Positions 15,647 through 24,826 of a stretch of DNA of 30,453 nt are shown here, piece after piece. The stretch comes from JANLSO01 sp031362405 (GTDB lineage: Bacteria; Actinomycetota; Thermoleophilia; Miltoncostaeales; Miltoncostaeaceae), in contig JANLSO010000085.1 in the NCBI GenBank assembly GCA_031362405.1, positions 1-30,453 on the forward strand, in the 5' to 3' direction. The position numbers and the translations under genes are program-made. The notes beneath the pieces were generated by a model, which was not told the DNA's origin, did not search any database, and saw only the letters and a list, made by a program, of their open reading frames with translations. Numbering within the stretch: the first letter of the stretch is position 1; each line of letters starts with the position of its first letter.

Positions 15647-15686
15647 GGGCGACGCTAACACCGCGTGGCGCCACCCGCCATATGCT

Positions 15687-16376
15687 TTAGACCTTCTGGT
15701 CGGTCGGGCGCATCACGATCTGGTTGAGAGCAACGTTGGCCGGCTGGGAGAGCGCGTAAATCACGGCGTTCGCCACGTCGTCGGCGGTCAGGACGTCCCA
15801 GTCCGGGGGCTCGTCCCAGAAGGCGGTGTCGGCGTACCCCGGGGCGATCAGGGTCACGCGGGCGCCGCTTCCGTGGAGCTCCAGCCGGGCCGACTCGGCC
15901 ATCGCCGAGATCGCCCACTTCGTCGCCGAGTAGATCGAGCCGGCGATGTGGACCGTGCCCGCGACCGAGCCGGTGAGGATCAGGTGCCCCTTGGCGGCGC
16001 GAAGATCGTCGAACGTCGCGCGAATCGTCAGCGCGGCGCCGTAGACGTTGGTGAGAATCATCGACCTCCAGTGCTCGGGACTCTCGGCGAGGAACCCGCT
16101 GCTGGCACCGAACCCGGCGTTCGCCATGACGGCGTCGATCTGCCCGAAGGCCTCGCGCGCGGCGGCCGCGGCCTGTTCGACCTGATCCCACTCGGTGACA
16201 TCGCATGTCAGCGCAAGCGCACGGCCGGGGCCACCGAGTTCGGCGGCGAGTACATCCAGCGCCTCGCGTCGACGCCCGACGAGGACCGTCCGCCAGCCCG
16301 CCGCGGACGCCTGCCGCGCAACGGCCGAGCCGATGCCGCCCGAGGCCCCCGTGATGAACATGACGCGATCTGCCAT
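15687..16376 (-). CDS. Classical short-chain dehydrogenase/reductase
   Basis: The 229-residue enzyme is a classical SDR. TGASGGIGSAVA at residues 9-20 binds the dinucleotide, an Arg-rich segment VGRRR after beta-2 suggests NADP preference, VMANAGFG is the NAG motif, LTGSVAG supplies the catalytic Ser, and YSATKWA the Tyr-x3-Lys pair. The ATG at 16376 follows GGAATG. Upstream extension of the frame to 16535 has no family similarity. The gene is separated by 40 bp from the PPK2 gene downstream. The substrate is unknown. Confidence 0.92.
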   Translation of the reverse strand: MADRVMFITGASGGIGSAVARQASAAGWRTVLVGRRREALDVLAAELGGPGRALALTCDVTEWDQVEQAAAAAREAFGQIDAVMANAGFGASSGFLAESPEHWRSMILTNVYGAALTIRATFDDLRAAKGHLILTGSVAGTVHIAGSIYSATKWAISAMAESARLELHGSGARVTLIAPGYADTAFWDEPPDWDVLTADDVANAVIYALSQPANVALNQIVMRPTDQKV

Positions 16377-17220
16377 GAGGTCATTCCTTTGCCGAAGGAC
16401 CGTTCCGGCGTCAGGGTAGTGGGCGTTGGTGGCACATCGCCCCGGACCCGATTGAGGCATCCCGCACCATCGGCGACGCTGAGGATGTGCGCACCGCAAC
16501 CCTCGCCCCCTCTGGCTCGCTATCTGCGTGCCCACCGGGCCGGCGCTAAACGCCGCTGTTCATCGCGACGGGAGGAGACGCCCCCGACCAGAAAGACCTG
16601 TTGCGCGACCGGCGCGAGTTCGAGCAGCTCCCGTTCGCGGGAACGTCGATCACGATCGATGTACCCGCCGCCGGGGCGGGGCTCGACACCACCGAGCTTT
16701 CGGGCGCATTCCCGCCGGCGTCGTCGGGCGCGACGTCGCCCGGGTTGGCGTCGACAAGAAGAAGGCTCTCGCGCGTCAGCTCCACCGCCCGCGCGTACGT
16801 TCGCGATCTCCCGTGAGACGGCACGCGAAGCGTCCTCAGCCACCGAGCGGGGCGGGTAACGATCCGCGGCGGCCACCACACGTCGATCTATCAGGAGCAT
16901 CCCGTTGCACCTGGGTGCGGCTGCCGGTGTCGGCCCGAGTGCGCCGCTCAGGCGACATCGCGCCGGTCCTCGGCAACACCTGCAAGGACGCCGACGAGGC
17001 AGAACTTCCGCCGGGCCTTTGCGGGAGCCAACGTGGTCGAGCTGGCGCCGCCGGAACCCCGGTGGCACGAGCTTCGCGTCCCCGTCGAGGTACCGGCCGC
17101 CGCACGCGGTGCCGTCGTCGAGGTTGCCGCCGGGGTCTGCCCGAGCGCCCGGGCCGGCTGGGGATCGAGAACGTCCAGGCGGTGCGCGGCTGAGGGCGGC
17201 GATCTGGCATGCTCGCGCCC
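16377..17220. other. 844-bp stretch without an intact gene; probable remnant of a + strand gene
   Basis: No open frame here looks real along its length. On the + strand, protein-like pieces appear in changing frames: REFEQLPFAGTSITIDVPAAG near 16616-16680, TIRGGHHTSIYQEHPVA near 16860-16910, VVELAPPEPRWHELRVPVEV (cut) near 17033-17100 and GIENVQAVRG ending at a TGA at 17191-17193. They could be parts of one decayed protein. I cannot name the family. The first 100 bases after 16376 would hold the promoter of the SDR gene on the minus strand. Confidence 0.45.
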
Positions 17221-17904
17221 ATGAACAAGCGAACCCTTCTGCGTGCCCTGGCGACCGCCGCCCTCCCGCTTGGCCTTCTGGCCGGGTGCGGCAGCGACAC
17301 GAAGACCGCGGCGACGCCAACCGCCACGACACCGTCGGCGGCGAGCAGCCCGACCTCGTGCCCCACCACCCCGGCGGGCGCAGCCCCGCCTACCAAAAGC
17401 TACCCGGCACCGCCGACGATGGCGATCAACGTCGAGAAAACGTACACCGCAAAGATCGCAACCTCGTTCGGGCCGATCACCATCGCCCTCGATGCGAAGG
17501 CCGCTCCGAAGACGGTCAACAACTTCGTCTTCCTCGCGTGCACGCGCTTCTACGACGGGCTCACCTGGCACCGCGTGGTCAAGGGCTTCGTGATCCAGGG
17601 CGGAGATCCGCAGGGCACCGGTAGCGGCGACGCGGGGTACTCATTCGAGGACGAACTGCCGACTGATGGCTACCCGCTCGGCGCAGTCGCCATGGCGAAC
17701 TCGGGGCCGAACACGAACGGATCCCAGTTCTTCATCGTCACCGGTGATGCACGCTTCCTCGAAAACAGCTACTCGAAGTTCGGAAAGGTGACCTCGGGCC
17801 TTGAGGCCGCGAAGAAGATCGAGGCGCTGGCCGACCCCGCCGACCCGAGCGGACAACCGCGCACGAAGGCGCTGATCGACTCGGTCACGATTACCGAGGG
17901 CTGA
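17221..17904 (+). CDS. Cyclophilin-type peptidyl-prolyl isomerase, lipoprotein
   Basis: The 227-residue protein would catalyse cis-trans isomerisation of X-Pro bonds outside the membrane. A lipoprotein signal peptide ends in the lipobox LLAGC (Cys23). A Thr/Pro/Ser-rich linker spans about residues 24-65, and the cyclophilin domain follows (about 72-227). The domain shows WHRVVKGFVIQGGDPQGTG with the catalytic Arg, GAVAMANSGPNTNGSQFFIV (cut) with the Gln-Phe pair, and FGKVTSGLEAAKKI. The ATG at 17221 gives the best signal peptide; an ATG four codons upstream is possible. It converges on the membrane protein gene after a 51-bp gap. Confidence 0.93.
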   Translation: MNKRTLLRALATAALPLGLLAGCGSDTKTAATPTATTPSAASSPTSCPTTPAGAAPPTKSYPAPPTMAINVEKTYTAKIATSFGPITIALDAKAAPKTVNNFVFLACTRFYDGLTWHRVVKGFVIQGGDPQGTGSGDAGYSFEDELPTDGYPLGAVAMANSGPNTNGSQFFIVTGDARFLENSYSKFGKVTSGLEAAKKIEALADPADPSGQPRTKALIDSVTITEG

Positions 17905-17955
17905 GCCGCTCCACCCAGCCGGCGAGGCCATGACCCACCACGCGGCGCGGTCGCT

Positions 17956-18696
17956 CTATCCCGAAGACAAGCTCCTGCGATCCTCTGCCGCGACGGTCCC
18001 GACGTCCGAGGCGGCACCCGCGCCATCGACCAGCCGGTAGTACGCAACGGTCAGCGCGACGGCAAAGAACGGGGCCACGATCGAGTTGCCCACCGCGTTA
18101 CCGAGCCAGACGCCGAGGAAGTCACCGAACGCCGATTGAAAGACCGAGCTGATCACCCGCGTGACGACAATCAGGGCGATTAGGAGCAGCAGGGCCAGCC
18201 CGAGGACCGGCAGGCCGTTGCCGCGTACCAGTTGGCGCGAACGGCTGAACGCCCCGCCGGCGGGCAGCTTTTCGAGCACGATCACCGGGGCCAACATCGA
18301 CCAGATCGTCAGCAGGAATAGGCCGGGAAGGATGAGTGCCAGGCCGAGGGCGATCCCAACGGCGGCCACGACTCCCGCGATGATCAACGTGCCGAGCACC
18401 GGAGTCACCCGACCGTAGACTTGGCCGACCCCGAGGTCGGGGGTGCCATCGCGCATGTCCGCGGTGGCCTCGACCAGAGCCCCCTGAACCCAGAAGAACC
18501 CGACGAAGCCGCTGATGAGGCCCACCGCCCCGACCACCCAGGCCGTGAAGCCGCCGCCGTCGGTGAGCTGTGCAAGGCCGGCATTGACAAGCCCGAGCAC
18601 GACGAAGACCACCGCGGCGATCAACACGAGACGTACGAAGAACCGGGTGTAGAGGCCCCACGCATCACCGAGCGTCTCGGCGACCGACATCTGCAT
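17956..18696 (-). CDS. Polytopic membrane protein, GPDPase-membrane-domain-like
   Basis: The 246-residue protein has five or six hydrophobic segments: FVRLVLIAAVVFVVLGLV, WVVGAVGLISGFVGFFW, LGTLIIAGVVAAVGIALGLA, ILPGLFLLTIWSMLAPVIVL, GLALLLLIALIVV and VAPFFAVALTVAYYRL. The start SVAETLGDAWGLYTRFFVRL (cut), the loop RVTPVLGTL and the APVIVLEKLPAGGAFSRSRQ stretch (20 residues) resemble membrane domains found in glycerophosphodiester phosphodiesterase-type and related proteins, without the catalytic part. Its ATG lies one base after the TGA of the NmrA-like gene, so the two form a coupled pair. Function unknown. Confidence 0.75.
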   Translation of the reverse strand: MQMSVAETLGDAWGLYTRFFVRLVLIAAVVFVVLGLVNAGLAQLTDGGGFTAWVVGAVGLISGFVGFFWVQGALVEATADMRDGTPDLGVGQVYGRVTPVLGTLIIAGVVAAVGIALGLALILPGLFLLTIWSMLAPVIVLEKLPAGGAFSRSRQLVRGNGLPVLGLALLLLIALIVVTRVISSVFQSAFGDFLGVWLGNAVGNSIVAPFFAVALTVAYYRLVDGAGAASDVGTVAAEDRRSLSSG

Positions 18697-18697
18697 C

Positions 18698-19558
18698 TCA
18701 GCCCCCGAACGTGGCGCGGTGATCGACGGCGAAGTCGTCGATGGTCCGTGCGGGACGGCCCAGCAGCTCTTCGACGCCCGGCGCGACACCGGCGGCCATC
18801 CCGGTCTCGTAGAAGTTCAAGAGCTCAACGATGCCGTCGGCGTTCCACTGGGGGTAGCCCGCCGCGACCATGCCGGCCCCCACCTGGGCGGGCGGTACGT
18901 GCACGCAGCTGATCTCGCGTCCGAGGGCCACGCCCATTCGCCGTGCGACTTCGTCGTCGGTGAGGCCCTCGGGGCCGGTGAGCGCGTAACCCTTGCCCTC
19001 GTGGCCGGAACCGAGCAGCACCGCGGCCGCAACAGCCCCGATGTCGGCCGCGTCGATGTGGGAAACCTGAGCCGTGCGGGAAAGACCCGAGTAGATGGCG
19101 CCCTCCCCGGTGATGCTGCCCGCCTGCCCGAGGAAGTTCTGCATGAAGCCGTTCGGGCGCAGGAACGTGTACGGAACACCCGTCGACATCACGACCATCT
19201 CGACGAGCCGATGGATACGGCCGAACCGCAGCGAATCGGCCGCGGGGTGGTCGGCGCCGATCACCGACAGCCGCACGAGGTGACCCAGCCGGGCGCGCGA
19301 GGCCGCGCGCACGAATCCGGTTTCCTGGTCGATCTGATGCTCGCCGGAGGCACCAACGAGAAACGCTTTGTCGACACCGGCGAGGGCCGCGTCGAGCGAG
19401 GCGTCGTCCTCGAAGCTTCCCTGGACAACCTCAACGCCGTCAGGCGCCGCGAAGCTCGCCGGCGTGCGCACCAACGCTCGCACAGGGGCACCTGCCTCGA
19501 GAAGCGCCCGCATGGTCGCTCCTCCGGTCGTTCCCGTCGCTCCGGTGACGAGGATCAT
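18698..19558 (-). CDS. NmrA-like NAD(P)-binding protein (atypical SDR)
   Basis: The 286-residue protein has an NmrA/azoreductase-type atypical SDR fold: MILVTGATGTTGGATMRALL (20 residues) binds the dinucleotide, ALVRTPASF follows beta-2, and KAFLVGASGEHQIDQETGFV (20 residues) is the loop typical of this group. Next come VRLSVIGADHPAADS and YTFLRPNGFMQNFLG, a recurrent landmark, and VSHIDAADIGAVAAAVLL. The C-terminal third binds substrate. It starts at the ATG at 19558, faces the glycosyltransferase gene divergently, and runs into the membrane protein gene one base after its stop. The specific reaction is not predictable. Confidence 0.9.
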   Translation of the reverse strand: MILVTGATGTTGGATMRALLEAGAPVRALVRTPASFAAPDGVEVVQGSFEDDASLDAALAGVDKAFLVGASGEHQIDQETGFVRAASRARLGHLVRLSVIGADHPAADSLRFGRIHRLVEMVVMSTGVPYTFLRPNGFMQNFLGQAGSITGEGAIYSGLSRTAQVSHIDAADIGAVAAAVLLGSGHEGKGYALTGPEGLTDDEVARRMGVALGREISCVHVPPAQVGAGMVAAGYPQWNADGIVELLNFYETGMAAGVAPGVEELLGRPARTIDDFAVDHRATFGG

Positions 19559-19729
19559 CGCTTGCCCCTTTCCAAGTGAACTGGCTCAGTGGCGGCCCGT
19601 CGACCTTCGCGAAGGCGCACCCGAACCAGACGATACCCGGCAACGGTACCCCGACGACCTCGCGGACAACCGCCATCCCCTCGCCCGGTGAGCCAGCCGT
19701 CGTGGCCTGACCCGCTAAGGTCGTGGATC

Positions 19730-21118
19730 GTGCAAAAATGTCTGCAGGTTCTGATTTTCTTTCCCCGCGGGGGATCCGCTCAGGTTGTCCGCTATCTCTC
19801 CCGCGCGATGACCGGTGAGGGCTGGAGTACGCGCATCGTGGCCGGTTCGCTCGGAGGTCCGGAGGACTTCGGTAACGCGGCGTCGTTCTTCGGGCCGAGC
19901 GCCGACCTGGTGGCCGTCTCCTACGATGCCGCCGTCTGCGCCGCAGAACCGATGCGCGCCTCGCCCCCGATGCACCCCTCCTATGAGGATCGCCCTGGAG
20001 CCCCCGACCGCATTATCGCCGGCCTCGATGACCGCGTTGCGCACCACCTGGTCGACGAATGGATGCGGATGCTTGGCGCACCGGGGGTGCTCGACGGCGT
20101 GAAGCTCGCGCACCTGCATCACCTCACGCCGGCCCACGAGGCCATCGCGTGCCTGCGGCCCGACCTTCCGATCGTCACGCACCTGCATGGCACCGAGCTG
20201 CTGATGCTGGAGGAGGTCGATCGCGGAGCCTCCTGGCCGCACGAGGAGGCCTGGCGGCGGCGCATGCGCCGATGGGCGCAGCGGTCGGCCCGGGTGATCG
20301 TGTCATCGGAGCCGTCGCGGGTTGATGCGCAAAGACTTCTGGGGATCGACCCCGACCGCCTGGTGGTCGTGCCCAACGGCGTTGATCTCGGCCTGTTCAG
20401 CGGCCCCCGGGCCACGGCGGCCGAGCGGATGTCGCTGTTTCGCCGCTGGCTGTGCGACGAACCACGCGGATGGTCGCCTCAACAGCCCCGCCCCGGGGAT
20501 GTTCGTTACTCACCGGACCAGATCGCCCCGCTGCTCGACCCCGACGCCGTCATTGTTCTCTACGTCGGGCGCTTCACCGCCGTCAAACGCACCGCGCTGC
20601 TCGTGCGCGCCCACGCTCGGGCTCGCCAGGAGATCGGCCGACCGCTTCCCCTGGTCTTGGCCGGCGGGGCTCCGGGCGAGTGGGAGGGCGAGCATCCGGC
20701 GGACGCCGCCGCGCGTTCACCGTGGGGTCACGAGGTCTTCTTCGCCGGCTGGCGTTCGCACCCCGAGCTGGCCCAGGTGCTCGCCTGCGGGGATGTCCTG
20801 GCGGTCCCCTCGGTCGCCGAGCGCTTCGGGCAGGTTTACGTTGAGGCCATGGCAATGCGATTGCCGGTCATCGCGTGCCGTGTGGCCGCCCCGCCGACCT
20901 ACATCGACGACGATCCCGGCTCACCGACGCGCAGCGGCTGGCTCATCCCGCCTGACGACGAGAAGGCTCTTGCTCAAGCCCTCGTCGCCGTGGCATCAAA
21001 CTCGGCCGAGAGGGCCTTGCGGGGCGAGAACGGCCGGCGGTTGGCACACGAGCGCTTCCCCTGGCCCCGCATCGCCCGGTCCGTCGCGGATGTCTACGCG
21101 GAGGCCGTCGGCGGCTGA
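19730..21118 (+). CDS. GT4-family (GT-B fold) glycosyltransferase
   Basis: The 462-residue protein transfers a sugar from an activated donor. It has the GT-B fold: LQVLIFFPRGGSAQVVRYLS (20 residues) opens the N-terminal domain, THLHGTELLML with VIVSSEPSRVDAQRLL lies in the middle, and VVVPNGVDLGLF marks the linker. VLYVGRFTAVKRTALLVRAH (20 residues) starts the C-terminal domain, and the E-x7-E donor motif is ERFGQVYVEAMAMRLPVIAC (20 residues). There is no signal peptide or membrane segment. GTG 19730 is preferred, since upstream residues do not fit the fold. The last 25 bases overlap the convergent NAGPA-type gene. Sugar and acceptor are unknown. Confidence 0.9.
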   Translation: MQKCLQVLIFFPRGGSAQVVRYLSRAMTGEGWSTRIVAGSLGGPEDFGNAASFFGPSADLVAVSYDAAVCAAEPMRASPPMHPSYEDRPGAPDRIIAGLDDRVAHHLVDEWMRMLGAPGVLDGVKLAHLHHLTPAHEAIACLRPDLPIVTHLHGTELLMLEEVDRGASWPHEEAWRRRMRRWAQRSARVIVSSEPSRVDAQRLLGIDPDRLVVVPNGVDLGLFSGPRATAAERMSLFRRWLCDEPRGWSPQQPRPGDVRYSPDQIAPLLDPDAVIVLYVGRFTAVKRTALLVRAHARARQEIGRPLPLVLAGGAPGEWEGEHPADAAARSPWGHEVFFAGWRSHPELAQVLACGDVLAVPSVAERFGQVYVEAMAMRLPVIACRVAAPPTYIDDDPGSPTRSGWLIPPDDEKALAQALVAVASNSAERALRGENGRRLAHERFPWPRIARSVADVYAEAVGG

Positions 21119-21924
21119 GAGCGCGGCACGAACGCCACGGCGGTCAGAAGGGGACGCCCGCCCGGAATCTCGCTTCCGTCGGACTCTCGAGGGCGGTTGA
21201 CCAGCCGTCCGTCGACCACCAGCGTGGCGGAGCCGCCACCGTCGAGGTTGATCGCCTCGCAGGCACCGAGTTCAGCCATCAGCGCCGCGAGTTCCGCGAG
21301 CGTGAGCCCGGCCTCCCCGGGCGCACGGCCCTCAGTTGCGACCGCCAGCAGCCGCGTCTCGTCGAGGCCGATCGCCGCCCGCGGATGGCGGCCCTCGGTG
21401 ATGTCCGAATCGAACTGTGCGTGGCCGGCGGAGAAGCCCTCGCGATCCTCGCCGTCGCGCAGTAGTGGCCGACCGTCGGCCACCAGCGCCGGGCCGGCCT
21501 GCAGCAGGTCGCCCGTCGGTGCCATCGGAAGCGCCGCGAGCGGGGCGATCGCCATCTGCCCGCCATCGACGTGCAGGCATGCCCGGCTCGCCGCGAAACG
21601 TGGATCGAACGGCATCGCATCGACCCGGCGACTGTCGGTCCAGATCTCCCCGAGGGCCGGCCCGGCGGGGGTGACGAAGAACCCGCCGACCAGGGCGTCG
21701 CGCACGCCCGATCGCGCACACCACGAGCGGAGCGGCTCGGGGGCCGGAAGCACGACCACCCTCGGGGCGACGAGAGCCCGCGGATAGACGGCGATGTGGA
21801 CGGTTGTCGCCGCCCCCTGACCGAGGTCGATGCGCCGCGACAGGACATCGCGTCGGGGCGGAGCATCGCGGGGCACGCTTTGTGCATCGGCCGAGGCGGC
21901 CTGCGATTCCACCGATGCGGCCAT
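21094..21924 (-). CDS. Phosphodiester glycosidase (NAGPA-domain) family protein
   Basis: The 276-residue protein carries the NAGPA domain, named after the lysosomal N-acetylglucosamine-1-phosphodiester alpha-N-acetylglucosaminidase. Bacterial members are often secreted or surface enzymes that remove sugars from phosphodiesters. The core motif ACEAINLDGGGSATLVVDGR (20 residues) followed by LVNRPRESDGSEIPGGRPL is diagnostic; earlier elements are FFVTPAGPALGEIW and DITEGRHPRAAIGLDE. I see no signal peptide, unusual for a secreted type, so it may be cytoplasmic. ATG 21924 is chosen; a TAAAGT hexamer lies eight bases upstream. Convergent and overlapping with the glycosyltransferase gene. Confidence 0.88.
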   Translation of the reverse strand: MAASVESQAASADAQSVPRDAPPRRDVLSRRIDLGQGAATTVHIAVYPRALVAPRVVVLPAPEPLRSWCARSGVRDALVGGFFVTPAGPALGEIWTDSRRVDAMPFDPRFAASRACLHVDGGQMAIAPLAALPMAPTGDLLQAGPALVADGRPLLRDGEDREGFSAGHAQFDSDITEGRHPRAAIGLDETRLLAVATEGRAPGEAGLTLAELAALMAELGACEAINLDGGGSATLVVDGRLVNRPRESDGSEIPGGRPLLTAVAFVPRSQPPTASA

Positions 21925-22051
21925 GGAACGAAACTTTAGGCACCGGTCCGGATGCGGAGGTGGCGAGCGTGTGATCCTCGTGGAGTGCATCGGTTCTCAC
22001 CTCTCTCTCACCTTTGCCGCCATACGGTTACACCGAGGAAGGGAGCGTTGA

Positions 22052-23050
22052 ATGGCAACAGGGCAGGTGGGCCGCGACCTGGGTCGCGAAGGCGAGCGGG
22101 GTGAAGAGCCGGCGATCAGGGCGCGGGGCGTGTGCGTCACGTATGGCGATCGGCTGGCGATCGACGACCTCACCGTCTCTGTGGCCCGAGGCGAGGTGCT
22201 GGGAGTGCTCGGGCCGAACGGGGCCGGCAAGACGACGGCCATCCGCGTGTTGACCACGATGCTGGTGCCGTCGAAGGGCACGTTCTCGGTCGCGGGCATT
22301 GCCGACTCTCACCCGAGCGAGATCCGCCGTCGCATCGGCGTGCTGCCCGAGAGCCCCGGCTACCCCGATCCGCAGACGGGGGCGGAATTCCTGCGCTACC
22401 ACGGACGCCTGCACGGCCTCGATCGCGCGGCCGCGCATTCCAACGCCGAACGCCTGCTGGCCGAGTTCGGCCTCGCTGACCGGGCCCGCTCGCTGATCGC
22501 GACCTACAGTCGCGGCATGCGACAGCGGCTTGGCATCGCCCGTGCGCTGGTGAACAACCCCGAGGTGGTCTTCCTCGACGAGCCCACCCTGGGGCTCGAC
22601 CCGGCGGGCCAGCTCCAGGTACTCGGATACATCCGGTCGATCGCGAACGATCGGGGTGCGACGGTGCTTCTCAGCACGCACCTCTTGGCCGAGGTCGAGG
22701 AGGTCTGCACGAGGGTGATGATCCTGAACCGGGGGCGGGTCACGGCCGAAGGCACTGTCGCCGAGGTGACCGCTCTCGCCGCGGCGCCCCGAACCGTGCG
22801 CGTCCAGGTGCCCGGGGACCTTACCGGCCACGCCGCCAATGCCCTGCACGAAGTCGCCGACGTGGAACGGGTGACGCACGACGACGCTCGCCCCGGGTCA
22901 CTGACGATCACGCTCAACGGGCCGCCCGAGCTGGGCGGGGCGGCGATTCTGCAGGCGCTGGGCCAGGCAGGTGTCCCCGTGCGTTCATACGAGATGGAGG
23001 GCGCCCGGCTGAGCGACGCTTTCTTCGCGGTGACCGGCGGCGATTCGTGA
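22052..23050 (+). CDS. ABC transporter ATP-binding protein
   Basis: The 332-residue ATPase powers an ABC-2 type exporter. Walker A is GPNGAGKTT (about residues 54-62), the signature YSRGMRQRLGIARAL, Walker B VVFLDEPTLGLDPAG with the D-loop, and the H-loop STHLLAEVEEV. A C-terminal extension (about 245-332) has an extra alpha/beta part, common in drug and lipid-exporter ATPases. The ATG at 22052 sits behind GGAAGGGAG. The TGA overlaps the GTG of the permease, so it is the first gene of a three-gene operon. Substrate cannot be told. Confidence 0.95.
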   Translation: MATGQVGRDLGREGERGEEPAIRARGVCVTYGDRLAIDDLTVSVARGEVLGVLGPNGAGKTTAIRVLTTMLVPSKGTFSVAGIADSHPSEIRRRIGVLPESPGYPDPQTGAEFLRYHGRLHGLDRAAAHSNAERLLAEFGLADRARSLIATYSRGMRQRLGIARALVNNPEVVFLDEPTLGLDPAGQLQVLGYIRSIANDRGATVLLSTHLLAEVEEVCTRVMILNRGRVTAEGTVAEVTALAAAPRTVRVQVPGDLTGHAANALHEVADVERVTHDDARPGSLTITLNGPPELGGAAILQALGQAGVPVRSYEMEGARLSDAFFAVTGGDS

Positions 23051-23850
23051 CACCTGCTCGGAGTCTGCGCCCGTACCGGTCCAGTGACGGGGTGATCGTG
23101 GCGCGCCAGGAGATCCGCGACCTCTGGTTGGGAGGCCGGGGGCTCGCTCTGACGCTGGGGTTCAGCGTCCTGCTGAGCGTCATCTCCTACCTGGTCGCGA
23201 CCAATCAGGCCCTCAACTACCTGGAGCAACGCGAGACGGTGAACCTGACGCTGCAGGTCGCCATTGCGGTGGGAGCGCTTCTCGCCCTGCTCGCCGCGGC
23301 CAACGCCATCAGCGGCGAGCGCGAGCGGGGCTCCCTGGAGAGTCTCCTCGTGACGCCGGTCTCCCGATCGGGGCTCGCGGCTGGAAAACTCGTTGCCGCG
23401 TTGACGCTGTGGCTGGCCGCGTACGTCGTAACGGTGCCCTACGTCTGGTTCCTCGGGCGCGATGTGGGCGCCGTCGGCGACGCCCTTCTCACCGGTGCAG
23501 TGGTCGGAACGCTGCTGGCGGTATTTCTCGCCGCCCTCGGAATCGTCATCAGCATCGCCTCGGACTCGAACCGGCTGAGCCTGTCGGTCAGCCTATTCGT
23601 GCTCCTGGCGCTGTACGCCCCAGGCCAGCTTCCCTCAGGCGCCCAGAAGGGGTGGTTCGGCGAGATGCTCGTGCGGGTCAACCCGATGACCGCCGGCAGC
23701 CACGTCGTCGACCGCATCGTGATCAGCGGCTCCTCCTGGGGCGATCAGCTCCCGTGGCTGGCCGCACCCGTTGTCGGTGCGCTGATCGGCGTGGCAGCCG
23801 TCCTGGTGGCCGCACAACGCATGCGCCTGCACGGCAAAGGCACCGGATGA
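23047..23850 (+). CDS. ABC-2 type permease
   Basis: The 267-residue integral membrane protein forms the pore of the exporter with the ATPase just upstream. Six hydrophobic segments are visible, starting with LALTLGFSVLLSVISYLVA. The cytoplasmic loop ISGERERGSLESLLVTPVSR (20 residues) after TM2 is typical of NosY/GldF-like ABC-2 permeases. Its GTG start overlaps the ATPase stop, and its TGA overlaps the ATG of the next gene, so the three are translationally coupled. Confidence 0.92.
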   Translation: MTPARSLRPYRSSDGVIVARQEIRDLWLGGRGLALTLGFSVLLSVISYLVATNQALNYLEQRETVNLTLQVAIAVGALLALLAAANAISGERERGSLESLLVTPVSRSGLAAGKLVAALTLWLAAYVVTVPYVWFLGRDVGAVGDALLTGAVVGTLLAVFLAALGIVISIASDSNRLSLSVSLFVLLALYAPGQLPSGAQKGWFGEMLVRVNPMTAGSHVVDRIVISGSSWGDQLPWLAAPVVGALIGVAAVLVAAQRMRLHGKGTG

Positions 23851-24365
23851 TGCGCCACCGTGTCGCAGCGCTCGTGCTGATGGGGCTCCTTACTGGGACG
23901 GCCGCTCCCGCCGGGGCCGCCGTTCGGGTGAGCGCCGCCCCCACCACACTCGCCACCGACATTGGCGAAACCGTGGCGTTCACGACGACGATCACGAACG
24001 AGGGCGCGCGCGCCGAGGGGGCTCTGATCGCCCACCTGAACATCCTGAGCATCGACCGGGCCACCTACGTCGACCCCGAAGACTGGTCGACCTCGCGCAC
24101 GCGCTACCTGCCCCCCCTTCCGCCCGGCGGCACCCAGACCCTCAGGTGGGCGGTCAAAGCCGTCGGTTCAGGGGTGTTCAGCGCCTATGTGGCCATCGTC
24201 CGGCCCGAATCAACCCAGCCGCCCACCTCCAGCCCCGCCGTCACGATCTCCGTCGCCAGCCGGCGGACACTGAACTCCGGGGGCATCCTGCCGCTGGCGA
24301 TCGGCGTCCCGCTGCTTCTCGCCGTCGGGGTCGGAACCCTTCGCGTGAGACGCCGCGCGGCGTAG
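23847..24365 (+). CDS. Exported Ig-like (CARDB-like) protein with C-terminal membrane anchor
   Basis: The 172-residue protein begins with a signal peptide (HRVAALVLMGLLTGTAAPAGAA). It continues with a beta-sandwich (about residues 28-135; DIGETVAFTTTITNEGARAE, LPPLPPGGTQTLRWAVKAV, FSAYVAIVRPES) resembling CARDB/DUF11-type Ig-like domains. It ends with a Ser/Thr/Pro stretch, a hydrophobic anchor (ILPLAIGVPLLLAVGVGTL) and an RVRRRAA cytoplasmic tail. The orientation suggests an extracytoplasmic domain held by the C-terminal anchor. It overlaps the permease stop (ATGA), making it the third gene of the operon and probably an accessory of the exporter. No family is certain. Confidence 0.82.
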   Translation: MMRHRVAALVLMGLLTGTAAPAGAAVRVSAAPTTLATDIGETVAFTTTITNEGARAEGALIAHLNILSIDRATYVDPEDWSTSRTRYLPPLPPGGTQTLRWAVKAVGSGVFSAYVAIVRPESTQPPTSSPAVTISVASRRTLNSGGILPLAIGVPLLLAVGVGTLRVRRRAA

Positions 24366-24826
24366 GCCGGGGCGTTTGGGCCCACGCGAGGGGGTCAGTT
24401 CAGCCAGAAGGAGATGGGGGGTCGCCAGGAATCGCTCGACGGGGATCCGCGATCATCTCCGTGCCCGCGCCCAACGAGCAGTAGCGCCGACCCGAGGAGG
24501 AGAACACGCGACCCGATACCCGCGGCCGAATCCTCATCCCACGGTCTCACGAGCAGGCTGCCGAGATCGGCGCCATCACGAGCGAGGCTGCGACCGATCT
24601 CCTACTGCGCCTCGAGAGGGAGCTCTCCCCGTATCGGGCGGCAAAAGACACTTCTGCACCTGCCCTACCGGCAGCCCATTCCGTACGACCTTGTCGAACG
24701 GCCGCCGCATTTCTCGTCGAGCGTGCACACCACCAATAGCGGCGGCGTGCGGCGTCGCGTCGCACCGATGCCTCGACCGCTTGGTGGGAGAAGCACCCTG
24801 ATGGGGCGCCGGAGGTCGAAAACCTC
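24366..24826 (+). other. 461-bp stretch without a recognisable gene
   Basis: Frames are open in places on both strands, but none gives a recognisable protein, and codon pattern changes along the stretch. A piece on the + strand near 24540-24720 (SHEQAAEIGAITSEAATDLL, cut) is open but unidentified. As the adjoining gene (24827 onward) is the middle and end of a decayed SDR, this may hold its eroded N-terminal part, but I cannot show the Rossmann glycine motif here. Confidence 0.4.

Noticed and set aside
18719..19579. 286-codon + strand open frame
   Set aside because: Antisense shadow of the NmrA-like gene.
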